A stretch of DNA of 64,000 nt from Phellopilus nigrolimitatus (Eukaryota > Basidiomycota > Agaricomycetes > Hymenochaetales > Hymenochaetaceae), in assembly GCA_021029095.1 (NCBI GenBank), contig JAJOHG010000021.1, positions 62,001 to 126,000 of the forward strand, in the 5' to 3' direction. The notes below the pieces were generated by a model. The model did no database searches, was not told where the DNA came from, and saw only the letters and a program-made list of their open reading frames with translations. Positions within the stretch are counted from its first letter, which is position 1. Each line of letters starts with the position of its first letter. The position numbers and the translations under genes were made by a program. This document shows positions 10,675 to 22,865 of the stretch, piece by piece.

Positions 10675-12443
10675 TCAACTGAGCATTCCAGCTGATCGCA
10701 AAAGAGACCGACGAGCGTGCATATGTTCATCTTCAGTTTGTGGATCTGGTAGCTCCATAACGGTGTCCACCCAAGCAAGAGCCCAGGCAGCATTACCGAC
10801 TTTCGAGCCTCCGAGGACCCGGCGACTGTCCGTAGTATCAGGAACGACTTCCCACCGAGCACGCGTCGGTTGGGAGCTGCTTTCATCTGAGGCAGAACGT
10901 AAGAGAGAAAATCCTGATGATAAATTTGTAGATTTGAGAACGTACAGTGCACGATGGCCGAATGTGGCTCATAAGCTCCGAACGAGGAGTTAGCCATGTT
11001 GCGTTTCGTACGCTTGTTTTGCAGTGCGTCCGTCTCACCATCGACATCCATCGTTCTTTTTCCGTCCGGACCCGCCTCGGCAGCCTCCTGGCCCCTGAGC
11101 GCTTCTACCCGCCCGCGTGCCCACTCCGAGTTTGCCTCGCGCGTGCGTTGCGCCATGACTAACATCCAGTTCTCCTCACTTGCGCCCTCACGGTTCAGCA
11201 TCGCCTTTTTCGCGACGTTCAGCGGTCCGTCGCTGAATGGACCCAAACCTGCGCCACCAAACACTGTGGTCGGTCCGCCTGTGCGGTAAAGTCCCATCCC
11301 AGAGTGTTCGCTGCCTTTGTTACTGACGTTCTTTGCTGCAGCGGCAGCAGCGGATGCGTCTGCGGCTTGCTGCTGCTGCTGCTCAAGGAGCTCGGAAGCA
11401 TAGTCACCGGCTTTGAGCCCGCGCTCAAACGCTTCTGCAATAGCTTTCTCTTCATAATAGTCATCGATACCGATCTTCCCGTCTACGCGAATCAGACTAA
11501 GACTGAAATTGCGTTTACCGCGAGAGATCACGTACCTAAAAGCATCTTTGCTCCGTGCATCTTATAAGCACTTCGCGCGGTGATCAGAGTGACACTCCGC
11601 GTTCGAAGATGTCCGCCGAGCTTGCCTATCTCGATGAGGAAGTCTTTCTCGGGCTGCGTCGCGTTTAGCTTTAAAGCCATAGGGTTGCGACGGAAATAAT
11701 ATAACGAGTCGCGGAAGCCCGACGTCCGAGCAGCTTCAATGGCCAGCATATACTTTCGATCTGGGTGTCTGTCGGGGAGAATAAACGTCTGTGCTTTGAA
11801 AACTCGACCTGCATAAAATCAGCAATGACAGCACGCGTGCAAGTAGAAAGCAACACTCACCTCCCAGCAGATTTCCGTTCGCGTCTATCTTTGTGTCGCC
11901 TTTCGGGTCGTCTTCAGTGATGAAGGCGTCCCCGTCAATCTCATACACTTGGCCATGTATTCGTCTGAATGGCTTTCCCCCGCCAACAACAATTGAGTCG
12001 CCGTCTTCACCGGGCGTCCCCAGACTGTCGTCACCTTCCCCACCTTCTTCCCCATCGCTGTCAGCTCCTCGTTTCGGAAGCCTAAGCATAATTGAACTGC
12101 CCCTACCACGTCCTCGCCCCCTACCACGCCCACTACCTCGCGGACGGCCCCGTGGGCGACCCGTTCCGCGCCCTCTTCCCCTCCCACGCCCTCGTCCACG
12201 CGGCGCCGCAGCGCGCTCCACATCTCCGCCGTCCAAGTCTGACCCGCCATCGCCATCTTCCTTCGCCGAGCCCTCCGGCGCGTCAGAGTCAGCGGGTACG
12301 TCGTCAACCGTGGCTTCCTCATCGTTTACTTGCTCGACTGTCTCCTGTTCTGAAGCTGCATCTGATGGTTCGCGTTCTGGCTCGGACTCGGCCTGTCGCG
12401 AGCGTCTCGGTTTAATGATGATTTTTGGCCCAGATTTCTTCAT
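10675..12443 (-). CDS. RSC7: RSC7/Swp82-family chromatin remodelling subunit
   Basis: Homologue of Rsc7 (Npl6), a subunit of the RSC chromatin remodeller. Four exons (11861-12443, 11536-11808, 10946-11482, 10675-10886) close in phase to about 534 residues. The core reads DPKGDTKIDANGNLLGG, RVFKAQTFILPDR, YMLAIEAARTSGFRDSLYYF, VTLITARSAYKMHGAKMLLD and GKIGIDDYYEE, the typical RSC7 order. An N-terminal acidic stretch is followed by a long GRGRGRGRPRG-type AT-hook-like tract (about residues 75-115) that would bind the DNA minor groove. I chose the ATG at 12443 (MKKSGPKIII); the open frame extends upstream only through a TTG. A foldback element begins just 92 bp upstream of this start. Confidence 0.92.
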
Positions 12444-12534
12444 GACTGCTATTTCTCGCTTGCCGTTGACAGAGGAGGATTCAAGACTCAATTGCGTGAC
12501 AATGTCTCTAAGTCACGTGACTGTGACGCTACAG

Positions 12535-13314
12535 CTTATTGCCGTTTTCATAATTGTTGGCGGAGTTCGAAATATCAACTTTTTTGGCCTCGAAGCTTCA
12601 AAAATATGCTGCTCACTCAATTCTTCACATTTTCCTTTCGGTCAAGCTGGTAAATAATTGTATATATTGTATCAATCATCTGATGTATAAAAATAATGTA
12701 CTTTTGATAATGGATGTGCCGATCTCTGAAATCAGGCAGTGCATACATGCTCTCAGAAGGTGTCCAAACATCTTGAATTTTTGCAGCTTCAGTTTTGAAG
12801 CCATTGACATGGTTGCTTTTGCAGAGCATTTAGATAGATGCCCTTTATATATTATAAGTTCTACTTTTTTGCAGAAAATTGATGACAAGGTGCAATTCAC
12901 CAAGTATTTGGGCAGCAGAAATCCAAAAAACAAAGACCGGATAAATTCATGTATGGAAGGCTATTGCAATGCATCATTTAAAAAGTAAGACTTATACCCA
13001 CTCAATGGCAGTTATATAAGTGTTCTGCAAAAGCAACCATGTCAATAGCTTCAAAACTGAAGCTGCAAAAATTCAAGATGTTTGGACACCTTCTGAGAGC
13101 ATGTATGCACTGCCTGATTTCAGAGATCGGCACATCCATTATCAAAAGTACATTATTTTTATACATCAGATGATTGATACAATATATACAATTATTTACC
13201 AGCTTGAACGAAAGGAAAATGTGAAGAATTGAGTGAGCAGCATATTTTTGAAGCTTCGAGGCCAAAAAAGTTGATATTTCGAACTCCGCCAACAATTATG
13301 AAAACGGCAATAAG
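12535..13314. mobile_element. Foldback element, copy 1 (780 bp)
   Basis: The element begins CTTATTGCCGTTTTCATAAT and ends with the reverse complement. Each arm is about 300 bp and the two arms are nearly identical inverted copies, leaving about 150 bp of unique loop. A single strand could fold into a hairpin over most of its length. The frames found in the arms are the same sequence read from either end and are not genes. It lies in the promoter region of RSC7. Confidence 0.9.
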
Positions 13315-13316
13315 TG

Positions 13317-14096
13317 CTTATTGCCGTTTTCATAATTGTTGGCGGAGTTCGAAATATCAACTTTTTTGGCCTCGAAGCTTCAAAAATATACTGCCCACTC
13401 AATTCTTCACATTTTTCTTTCGTTCAAGCTGGAAAATAATTGTATATATTGTATCAATCATCTGATGTATAAAAATAATGTACTTTTGATAATGGATGTG
13501 CCGATCTCTGAAATCAGGCAGTGCATACATGCTCTCAGAAGGTGTCCAAACATCTTGAATTTTTGCAGCATCAGTTTTGAAGCTATTGACATGGTTGCTT
13601 TTGCAGAACACTTATATAACTGCCATTGAGTGGGTATAAGTCTTACTTTTTAAATGACACATTGCAATAGCCTTCCATACATGAATTTATCTGGTCTTTG
13701 TTTTTTGGATTTCTGCTGCCCAAATACTTGGTGAATTGCACCTTGCCATCAATTTTCTGCAAAAAAGTAGAACCTCAAATATCTAAAGGGCATCTATATA
13801 AATGTTCTGCAAAAGCAACCATGTCAATAGCTTCAAAATTGAAGCTGCAAAAATTCAAGATGTTTGGACACCTTCTGAGAGCATGTATGCACTGCCTGAT
13901 TTCAGAGATCGGCACATCCATTCTAAAAAGTACATTATTTTTATACATCAGATGATTGATACAGTATATACAATTATTTTCCAGCTTGAACGAAAGAAAA
14001 ATGTGAAGAATTGAGTGAGCAGCATATTTTTGAAGCTTCGAGGCCAAAAAAGTTGATATTTCGAACTCCGCCAACAATTATGAAAACGGCAATAAG
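13317..14096. mobile_element. Foldback element, copy 2 (780 bp), inverted relative to copy 1
   Basis: Same length and same ends as copy 1, separated from it by only two bases (TG). The unique loop is the reverse complement of the loop of copy 1, so the two elements lie head to head. The loops have diverged at a few positions. No transposase is present. Confidence 0.9.
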
Positions 14097-14534
14097 TAAT
14101 CAGCCTCGCGTTGAAGCGGGTCCGATCCTCGCTGCCATGGTACTTAGTCCCGACTTACCTCCACGCTCTAAGCTTCCTCACAGTTCTTCCCTGTTCGCAT
14201 CGATCGGACCAACCAGAACCTCTGAAATTCGTGCGAAGAAACCGCATTCGATATGGCGAACATCTTCTCGAGAACACGTACCGCAAGACTGGTCACGGTG
14301 GACCTTATCCGAGAAAAGCCCTCGTTACTGTTCGCCGCTTTCATTTTAAATTCCGCCACACAGTATATACTTGTTATCGCTAATCCCATTTGAACAATTA
14401 ACGCGTCTTTTTGGGTCTGACGGAATTTCCAGAAGTAAGGTGGTCCACGAGCGTGCACAGAGGCCGCGATGGCTACAATCCTTAAATTGGCCGGAAACTG
14501 GCCGTCATCTATGCTCGAGCCAGCATCTTGCAAG

Positions 14535-17500
14535 ATGGCTCGCTACGTGGAAGTGACTTCTTTCTGTCTGGCGTTACTCCTTGGATTGTTCTCTTCAGTC
14601 TTAGCGGCTCCTACAGCAGATGATCCATGTGCAGCTATTGCAGGACAAACCTTTGTTGTTCCTGCAAAAGCTCTTGCTTGCCTCAAGTCTTTTCCGTTCA
14701 ATGAGACACTCCGTCAAAATGTCCTCCAGACTGTCTCTCGCGTTTTTGACTTCTATACATTTGAAGATTTCTATCTAAATTCACCACCGCCCTTCCAAGA
14801 ATCGACAGCAAACATCCGAGCAGAGCTTGCACGCATTAATGTGACCGAGTATGAAGTGCGTGTATACTTCTCTTGTTGCTTGGAGACGCGATCTGATATT
14901 AGCTCAGACTGATTTCGATTTCAATAAAGATCTATATGATTTTGTGACACAATTGAACGATGGTCATACTCGTGAGCTGCAATATTCTAACCACAATTGA
15001 GTGCGTGCTGATACATCCTCTTCAGGCTGGCTTCCGAGCTGCTATACTGCTTTCCAAAATATACTCCCTGCGCCCATCACCATCCTCGAAGAGGACAACG
15101 CTCAGAGTGTCTTCGTCGCCCCCAATTCTGTGCAACTCTTCTCCTTGATCGGATCCGACTTCACGGATTTCTTCGACTCCATCAACTTCGATTGGAAGCG
15201 TTTAGCTGGTGCCGAAGTTCTGGAGATCCAGAGCATCAATGGGAGCATGATCAGCGTTCTTGACTATGTCGATTATATCGCGAGTACTGTGTCTGGAAAT
15301 TATCTGGACCATAACGTGCGCGTGAATAGCGTATTCAGCAGCTATCGTATTGTCGATACAGGCTTTTCACAGCGCGTCGGTGACCTTGCTGGACCACCCA
15401 TGCCAACCCAGGACAACCTGACGTTCAGCCTGATCGTCGCCAACGGAACTGATATTGAAACAATTACGGTCCCGTACCTCGCGATGTTCTTGAGCAATCC
15501 ATTTTCAGATCGAGCATCATTGTGAGCACTTCTGTGTTATCTTCTTCTCTGTTTTTCAAACCATTAATCAATTTCTACTGTCCGTAGTTGGGCGAACAAT
15601 TGCGCCGCGAACAATGCTACAAACGGCGTCGATATCAAATCGCAGAGAATATTAACAGATGCTATCCGAAGAAACGGACGTCCTATGCCGAAGGCCTCAA
15701 TCATCGACATTGCGCCGGCTAATGCGTTTGATTTACCTCCACAGTTTCAGCCAACCCTTCCGCAAGTCAACTCGTCTGCCGGTGTCATCAAGTCGTACAT
15801 CCTGCCTGACAATGAAACCGGTGTGGTTCGTAATGTTTTATTCCAAGCCGTTGCATGATATAAGACTGAACTCCAATGCGTCAGATGTTCGTTGGCTCAT
15901 TTGAAGGAGATTTCGTACAGTTCCAGACCGATACGGTATCCGCAATGGACGCCTTCAAAGCTGCAGGTGTCTCGCGCCTTCTGATCGACCTTACGAATAA
16001 CGGTGGTACGTATCTTTATAATCCATAGCTCGCTTACCGTTGCGTTGACTCACCTCTTGACCAGGTGGTTTTGTATGTCTTGGACAGTTCCTACACCAAT
16101 TTCTTGCCGGTTCGCAAATCGGCTACCCGTAAGTTCATTCTTTACTTCTGACATCAACTGCGAATGTGTTAAATTATATGCCTGCAGGGGATTCCAGTCC
16201 TCCATCCGTGCGAACACGCTTGCGCAGAAGATTGTAGAAAACGACATAGCGCTAAATGTCACTCAGCTCTTCTACTCGCCTGTAGACTGTTAGCTCGAGT
16301 TCTGCCTCATTATTTGCTCAAGAGACTCACAAAAAGCGTCGATATACTTTCGATAGGGGCCTTCTTCAATGACACCCAGTTTCCAGAAACAAACAATTAT
16401 ATCAATCCATCGGTGCCATTTGAAATCAACGGCGTGAGCGACCCTACATCCCAACGTTTTCATGTACGTCGTTTTTTGTCACTATATCTACAAACCTCAC
16501 ATCTTTTTAAAGGATACATGTACGCCATTCGATGTCCCCATTCCCGAGACGCCACCCATTCCCTTGAAGTAGTCCTTCTATCTCCTTCACCAATACCTAC
16601 TTTACTTAATATTTTTCATCTATAGCAACGTCGCCATCGGTATTTCTTGCATTTTCGTTGCTTACATACCAGAAAGCTAACGTCGTCAGTGAGCAATGGC
16701 AATTGTGCGTCGACGTGTGCAATGTTTAGCACACTCATGAACGAAAGGCACAACACCACAATTGCTGTCTTTGGTGGCAAGCCTGGACAGAACATCGAGT
16801 TTAAGGGTGCGTATCGTTACCAGAAATCCGAATCGAAATCGATTCTTTTCTGATTTTGAAATCTTGGTTTTTCGTGAATATATCAAACAGGGATGGCGGG
16901 CAACCAGGTGCTCGAGTGGACTGACATAGATACAGAAATTAAGTCAGCAAATCTGAAAGATGTCAGTGTTTTGAGCTCTGTAAATCACCTCATCTAATAT
17001 TCCTCAATTTTATAGGATCCGCTGGCGCCTCCCGATCTGTAAGTTCCTTTGTAATCCTTCTGAACTGTATTTAACGCTTTGCTAGTCTCATAGATGGAGA
17101 CTTCCGGTGCGTCTGATTCCGAACGCCGTGGAGTTCGCGTATTCACAAGCATTGTTAATCAATTTAGGCACAATTGGCGGACAGGTGAGCGTTAATCCGT
17201 AGATCATTCAGTTCATGCTCATGCATACCAAAAAACTTCTAGCATGGAGTTTCTTCGATGAAAGCAAACCGATTGGTGAGTCCTAAGTCCTTCTATCAGC
17301 TTCCGACACGCTCGGACTGATACTGATACTTGCTGAAGCCTACGTTTCGGAGCTTCCTAAACGTAAGCCATTATGTCGCTTAAAGAAACTGTTGAATAAC
17401 ATGCCTCAAAGTGCGGTTTGCATACACGAAGGATACTTTCGCCAACCCACAGAATCTTTGGATCTTTGCGTGCGTGTCCAACATCCGAGTATATCGATCA

Positions 17501-17558
17501 ATTCCCGATACTGAATTTTCCTTCCATCGATTGCAGCGCGAGCAAAGTATTTGATTAA
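14535..17558 (+). CDS. Secreted peptidase S41 family protein (CPAF/UstP-like)
   Basis: Serine protease of the C-terminal processing peptidase superfamily. Nineteen exons close in phase to about 655 residues: 14535-14855, 14908-14971, 15026-15521, 15588-15825, 15885-16005, 16065-16128, 16188-16288, 16357-16463, 16513-16568, 16626-16639, 16690-16806, 16891-16961, 17016-17038, 17086-17106, 17168-17184, 17243-17275, 17339-17362, 17412-17469 and 17537-17558. The ATG at 14535 gives a clean signal peptide (SFCLALLLGLFSSVLAAP). An in-frame ATG at 14469 would bury it. The core reads RLLIDLTNNGGGFVCLGQF and VAIVSNGNCASTCAMFS, where the Ser near residue 535 is the likely nucleophile. The C-terminus reads WRTAWSFFDESKPIAYVSE and NPQNLWIFAA. 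Exons of 14 and 17 bases are needed. Several N-glycosylation sites fit secretion. Confidence 0.88.
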
Positions 17559-18233
17559 GGATGAAATTGAGAACCTTGAAGGAGTTTCCTGTTTAAGAAA
17601 CAGGTAAAAGCACTCCTTACGAGAAGTGTATGGCTTGTTCGTCAAGCTTTCGCCTGTAGTCCTTAGTCTGGTACCGGATTACTTCTGGACTCAGAATCCC
17701 GATGATGACGGACCGGTAGTGGTAGCGTGACAGCAGTCCCGAGGATTTCGTTTTGAATTGCCTTTTGACCTTCAAGTCCCTCATGCTGCACTTCGCCTCA
17801 GTTCCTAAATAAAACTTCAAAGACTTGGGAACAGGGCGGTCTAGATTGAGCATTCTTGTCTCCTGCTGCTCAGCTCTTTTTACCGTCTTCCTGCAGTTGA
17901 GCTCCAATCTGGATTCTTGGGCCTGTGCAGTCACTACTTATCATTTCGAAGCCGAGTCTCAATGCTAAAATAAGACCTGCGGGCCTTGGATATCTTTAGC
18001 ACGGCAAGCGACCGCATGGCTACTGAATGGGGACTGTCTGGGTCTGCTCGACATTAATTCCACGGACACTCGACTGTGAGATTGTCGCCCTCTGAAGGTG
18101 TAGATATCGAACGTTTGCACACCGTCGCGAATCCTAGGTAAATGACCTTACACTCTGACCGGCAAATTCGTGCACGTTTGAGCACTTAAGATCCTATAAC
18201 ACGATTGTCAGTAGCGACGTACTAGACGACGTG
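17559..18233. other. Intergenic, promoter of the phosphatase gene
   Basis: No frame with family motifs. Two minus-strand frames (17406-17645, 17617-17934) overlap the end of the peptidase gene and look like chance. Confidence 0.5.
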
Positions 18234-20953
18234 ATGCTGAGTATAACCGTTGCATTCGCTTTACTTGTGTCCTCGCTCAATCTTAGGGACCTCGTCTCTG
18301 CGTGCCCTGATGTCGAGCACAGTCATAACCATGCAAAAAGGAGCTTCCCTACAGGTCCCATTACTGCACCGACACGGCCACTTGTCTGGGGCGACGTGAA
18401 TGTCATACACACTACGGACACTCATGGATGGCTTCTCGGACACCAAAAGCCATCGCCTCCTGAACCTAATTATAGGTATGAAATTCGAATATCGTCTTTT
18501 CGTTCTTGTTTATGAGCTTTTTTCGATTTGTAGCGGAGATTTTGGGGACTTCGCATCGTTTGTCACACATATGAATAAGCTCGCACTCGAGAAGGACGTG
18601 GACCTCCTGCTAGTCGACACAGGTGATGTACACGATGGAACAGGATTATCTGACGGGTTCCCTCCGGGAGACCTGGATGCTCATGATGTGACATAAATTC
18701 AAGATGTGGCTCTTTTGATTTTCAATACCTGACCTTTTATCATAGTCAGATCAATTCATAAAACAACTTCCATACGATGTTTTGTCTATCGGAAAGTGAG
18801 ACAGACATGAATCGGAGAATGGACCTCCATTGAAGCTGAAATTACTATAGCCACGAGCTTAGCGATGGATATGCCGTTGCTCTTGACATGTAAGACAATT
18901 TCTTACTAGTGCTAACACCACTAATCATTAAATTGTATTTCAAGGTACACGGACTTTGCGCCGTTTTGGAAAGGCCGCTACCTCTCGTCTAATGTCAACA
19001 TCACTGTATTTGACGAGAGCCAGAACCGCGTCAGCGTCCCGATTGGTGAGAGATTCGTCAAATTCGAAACCAGAAAGTAAGGGTTACAGCTTTGACTGGT
19101 GCTTTTAGCTGGACTAATAAATTATTATCTTCAAGAGGCAGGAAAGTCACGTCAATTGGCGTCTTGTTCGACTTCACCGGCAATGCCGAAAATACGACGG
19201 TACAAACAGTCGAGGACATGGTAGATGAGCAGTGGGTTCGTGCTCTTTCGGTTTTCGTCGCATCTTCGACTCTCATATACTGTACGCAACAAGTTCAAGG
19301 AAGCAATCGAGGAAGAGCCCGACTTTTTCCTCCTAATTGGGTAAGCTATCTCTCGTGGCCTTTTAAACTTTACATCAACCTGAATTTTTGTATAGCCATA
19401 TGCCTGTCTCCCGCGACAACTGTGCGTATTTTAAAACCCATGAGATTCGTAATGAAGCTTACTATGAAGTAGGGCCCACGGTATTCAGTGCTGTACGTGC
19501 GGTGCATCCGACGACACCAATACTCATTTTCGGCGGACATACACACATACGAGATTGCTGTACGCCTTTTCTACTTCAGTTGTACGCTGCAGTGGTAACA
19601 TAACTCTCAGTGCAATTTGACGGGCGATCTATGGCACTTGAAAGCGGAAGATACATGGAAACCATTGGTGAACATTTATAAACCATTGGCTTACAAACAA
19701 ATCGCTGACGCCTCTTCGTTAAGGCTGGATGAGTGTGTAAAGGGATATACAATAAACATGCCATATTGTCGTTTACCTCTTATGTCAGGCGTTGCTCTCG
19801 ACGAACAAAAACTCAACAAGGAGGAAAACCTGACCTTCACGCGTAGGTATCTCGACCAAAATCGTATCACGTACGAGGTACGTTCTTGTGATTTTTGATG
19901 CTGTGTTCTAAACTTTATTTTACTCACAATTATCATGAAGTTCCATGCCGAAACTAGCAATCAGACATTCGATACTCAGCATGGCCAGTCTATAACGTCT
20001 GGCTTGAATCAGCTCGCTGAAAAGTTCGACCTATCGTTCCAGTTTGGGACGGCGCCGCATGACTTCCTTCTGACCAGGTTTGTTTCGGTATCTGATCTAA
20101 CCGAGCGGCCGGAAGGTGAAAATGATTTCATTGCAGAGCACCTTTTCCGTCAAACAATTCGTTGCTGTCATTATTTATTCAAGAGGTTTGACTTTTTACC
20201 TCGTCTGTTCGGCAAACGTCCACCTAACTCTCATACTTTTTCAGGCGGCCCCCGTCGCACTCAACATAAATAACACGCGCGCGAACATACCAAATATAAT
20301 GATCACAAACTCTGGATCGCAGCGGTTTGATGTGCTGCAAGGTCCTTTCACAAGAAACGACCAATTCACCGCATCGCCTTTCTCCGACTCGTTCCTCTTC
20401 ATTTCGAACGTTACATTCGCGGTGGCGAATGAGGTTCTTCCTGCGCTCAACAACCAAGGTGCGCAGGAGAAGCGCGCTATACTCTACGGACGCGAGGAAG
20501 AGCTGTACGCGCATGGCTACGTCGATATAAGGTATCTTTCTTGGCTAAGGGAAATGGCGGAGCGAGATAGTATGCTGGGAAAGCGCACAGCGGAGAATCT
20601 GACATTGGGATATGTCACTTCCGATGTGATTAATATTATTGTTCTGTTCTGGGTCCGACACTTCATTTACTAACGTTCTGACCTTGCAGGCGTGTCCGGG
20701 AATCGGAGACGACGTTCCCCACTCGCCCCTTCCGTTTTTCTCAACCCCTGACTTTATTGGATCTAACCCTCCAAACGTGACTGATGACACGCCAATCGAC
20801 CTCGTCTTCGTCGATTTTATCGAGACGCAGCTTCTGGGTATTTTAAACACGGTATCCAACAGCTCATCATTTACGTCTGCGGATGTGCAATCCTATAGCC
20901 CCTTCCTAGCCAACCAAGTACTGGGTCTTTTCGCTCAGGAAGCCTGGAATTGA
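18234..20953 (+). CDS. Secreted calcineurin-like phosphatase / 5'-nucleotidase-like protein (YHR202W type)
   Basis: Metallophosphatase with two-metal motifs in order: [41 protein letters not shown] and [11 protein letters not shown]. Relatives such as yeast YHR202W are vacuolar or secreted. Sixteen exons close in phase to about 620 residues: 18234-18475, 18534-18687, 18746-18795, 18851-18889, 18945-19076, 19136-19235, 19294-19340, 19396-19421, 19473-19559, 19611-19667, 19724-19732, 19789-19877, 19941-20077, 20137-20185, 20245-20625 and 20690-20953. The ATG at 18234 gives a signal peptide ending near VSACPD. One exon is only 9 bases. The C-terminal half ([20 protein letters not shown] and after) is the usual nucleotidase-like extension. 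A paralogue lies inverted at 38604-41232. Confidence 0.88.
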
Positions 20954-21388
20954 TTTTCACTGTTGGTCATGTCCTAATGCGCATCTCGACTTTCTCGTTG
21001 GCTGGAAAATTTTCTAAGATATTTTGATTATTTCAAAGGAAATGGGATAGCTTTTCGTGGACATGGCAAAGAAACAGAAACGTGGGGGGGGGGGGTTGGA
21101 CGAGGAGTGTCGATCCTCAGTGGGTCCAGCTTGGTTCAATCTCCGCGCAGTCAGTGGCTCTCAGGCCTTCTGTTGTTACGTCGAAATTTTTGTTGAGACT
21201 TAGAAAGCGAAGTCAAAGAAGGTCACTGAAACCACTGAAATGGGGTAAGGATACTGGCTAAGCTATCTTTCATGTTCTAGGGTAGTTCTAGTTTCGTACA
21301 ATGATGGAAGACAACCCAGACTGCGAGTCGTGCGTAGACCATACATGCACACATGTAGAGCTGGACCTGGGGCCTACTGATTTTCCCA
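20954..21388. other. Intergenic; short G run near 21086
   Basis: 3' flank of the phosphatase gene with a run of about 11 G starting near 21086. No gene seen. Confidence 0.5.
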
Positions 21389-21922
21389 TCATTTCTTCTC
21401 CCCCTCCATCCGTTTGACCCAATCCCACTTCTTTGCCGATTTCGGAATAAGATTAATTTGATAGTTTTTCTCATACACCCTCTCTGTGATTCCTGTATCT
21501 AGAACTTTCATGCCCTCCACAAAATCGGTGCCTTTCCAGCTTGCTAGCAAGCCATATGGTGACGTTTCGGTATTGTAGATAAAAGCTGGAGCAGTCGTCC
21601 AATACACATCAGCATATCAACATCAAAGATTTTATCGAAGAGCACTTGCCTTTTAGGACATAAGAACCGTTCTCCTTGCAGGCGATACGGATGTGAATGA
21701 AGTGTCTAGAATAGACTAGTTGCAAGAGATTAATAGGCGGTGAGTTGCATCCAGAAAGCACTTACAGTGTATAAGGGGCAGGGGGTCTTTCAAGGAAAGG
21801 AGCACATTTTGTTATTTTGATAGAGGATAAAGGTCGGTGCTAAGTGGGCATGAGAAATATGCGTCACGTACTTGTGCTGTATCCTGCCGCCTTCCCGGTG
21901 CGAGACCTGATGAAAAATCCAT
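21389..21922 (-). CDS. Hypothetical small gene, about 125 residues
   Basis: A four-exon minus-strand model (21872-21922, 21766-21839, 21650-21705, 21389-21585) closes in phase. The last exon is the strongest part: AFIYNTETSPYGLLASWKGT and on to WDWVKRMEGEKK. The last intron would use a GC-AG pair (GGCAAGT donor). The first intron of the model is only 32 bases, so the 5' end is doubtful. Composition suggests a beta-rich soluble protein. I recognise no family. Confidence 0.35.
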
Positions 21923-22410
21923 CTCCGCTCATGTTTATGCTTGATATGTATTGAGACTCAGTGAAGTAACTTCAGAAAATGCTGATATCTATCGCCAGCC
22001 AATTTATATTTTGTACCTCCAGTCAAGCATATATTTAGTTTGCAGTCGGTTTGCATGCCGCTGTGGCGATATAACTCTACACCAGTATTGACGAGCCGAA
22101 ACCTTGTTTCTACTGTGTCTAAATAAAATTCACAGCTTTCCTTGCTGCTTTGCTGTTTGAATAGTATTTTACTGGGCGCAAAACAACAACGCCGAAAACG
22201 ACGCCTGCAATATAGATTTGACATCCGCTATTGAAATAGCAAACATACCTCACTACGACTACAAAGTTTAAATTACGACAAAGTGTACTTGCCCATGCGA
22301 TAGGTTCCACATTATTCCCATAATGAAATTCCAGTCTTAAAAGACAGCATAGTATTGAAAGCTCCAAGATCATCTGAACCCAGACCCGCCACTTTTTCAA
22401 ACCTGAAGAC

Positions 22411-22865
22411 ATGGACAAATTAACATCGCAGCAGAAGCTTGCCATTGTGGAGCGAATTGATCCTAACGGTCAGTTTCTGTCCTACCCATATTGCCGCTGA
22501 ATCATTATTCTGAACTCTTCGTTATTCAAAGACCCAATAGCGCTATTAGATCGTACGTTCTGGCTCTGAGCTGCTCCACGAAGAGTGCTTACTTTTATGT
22601 CCGCATCACAGATCTGCGTGGCCACGGGATTGGCACAGACTTCACATTTAAACATCCAAACACCTTCCAAGACCGTCGGTATTACTTCAGAGGTCAGCAC
22701 ATCGCACGGAAGGCTGCATGCAGCAGACTCACATAGTTTTGACTCGCAGCCTGGCCTGTTCTTGATTTTAACGCGAAAAACGCCCCAATCGCCGAGTCCA
22801 AAGACTGCGACATCCACAAAGCCATGAAGGCCTTCGTTACTGCGCTTATTGGGCCCATAGATTAA
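22411..22865 (+). CDS. Hypothetical small protein, 91 residues
   Basis: Four exons, 22411-22468, 22532-22552, 22612-22692 and 22750-22865, close in phase with canonical GT-AG introns. The product begins MDKLTSQQKLAIVERIDPND, continues through LRGHGIGTDFTFKHPNTFQD, and ends KAMKAFVTALIGPID. No signal peptide or membrane segment. The family is unknown to me, but consistent splicing and protein-like sequence argue it is real. Frames on the opposite strand here (22482-22955) are shadows. Confidence 0.55.

Noticed and set aside
12444..12491. N-terminal extension of RSC7 in the open frame
   Set aside because: It begins at TTG, not ATG. The ATG at 12443 starts a typical protein, and no acceptor supports an upstream exon.
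12554..14077. Repeated small proteins (MLAEFEISTF...) in the foldback arms
   Set aside because: The same frame appears in every arm in both orientations because the arms are inverted repeats. No promoter or splice context supports expression.
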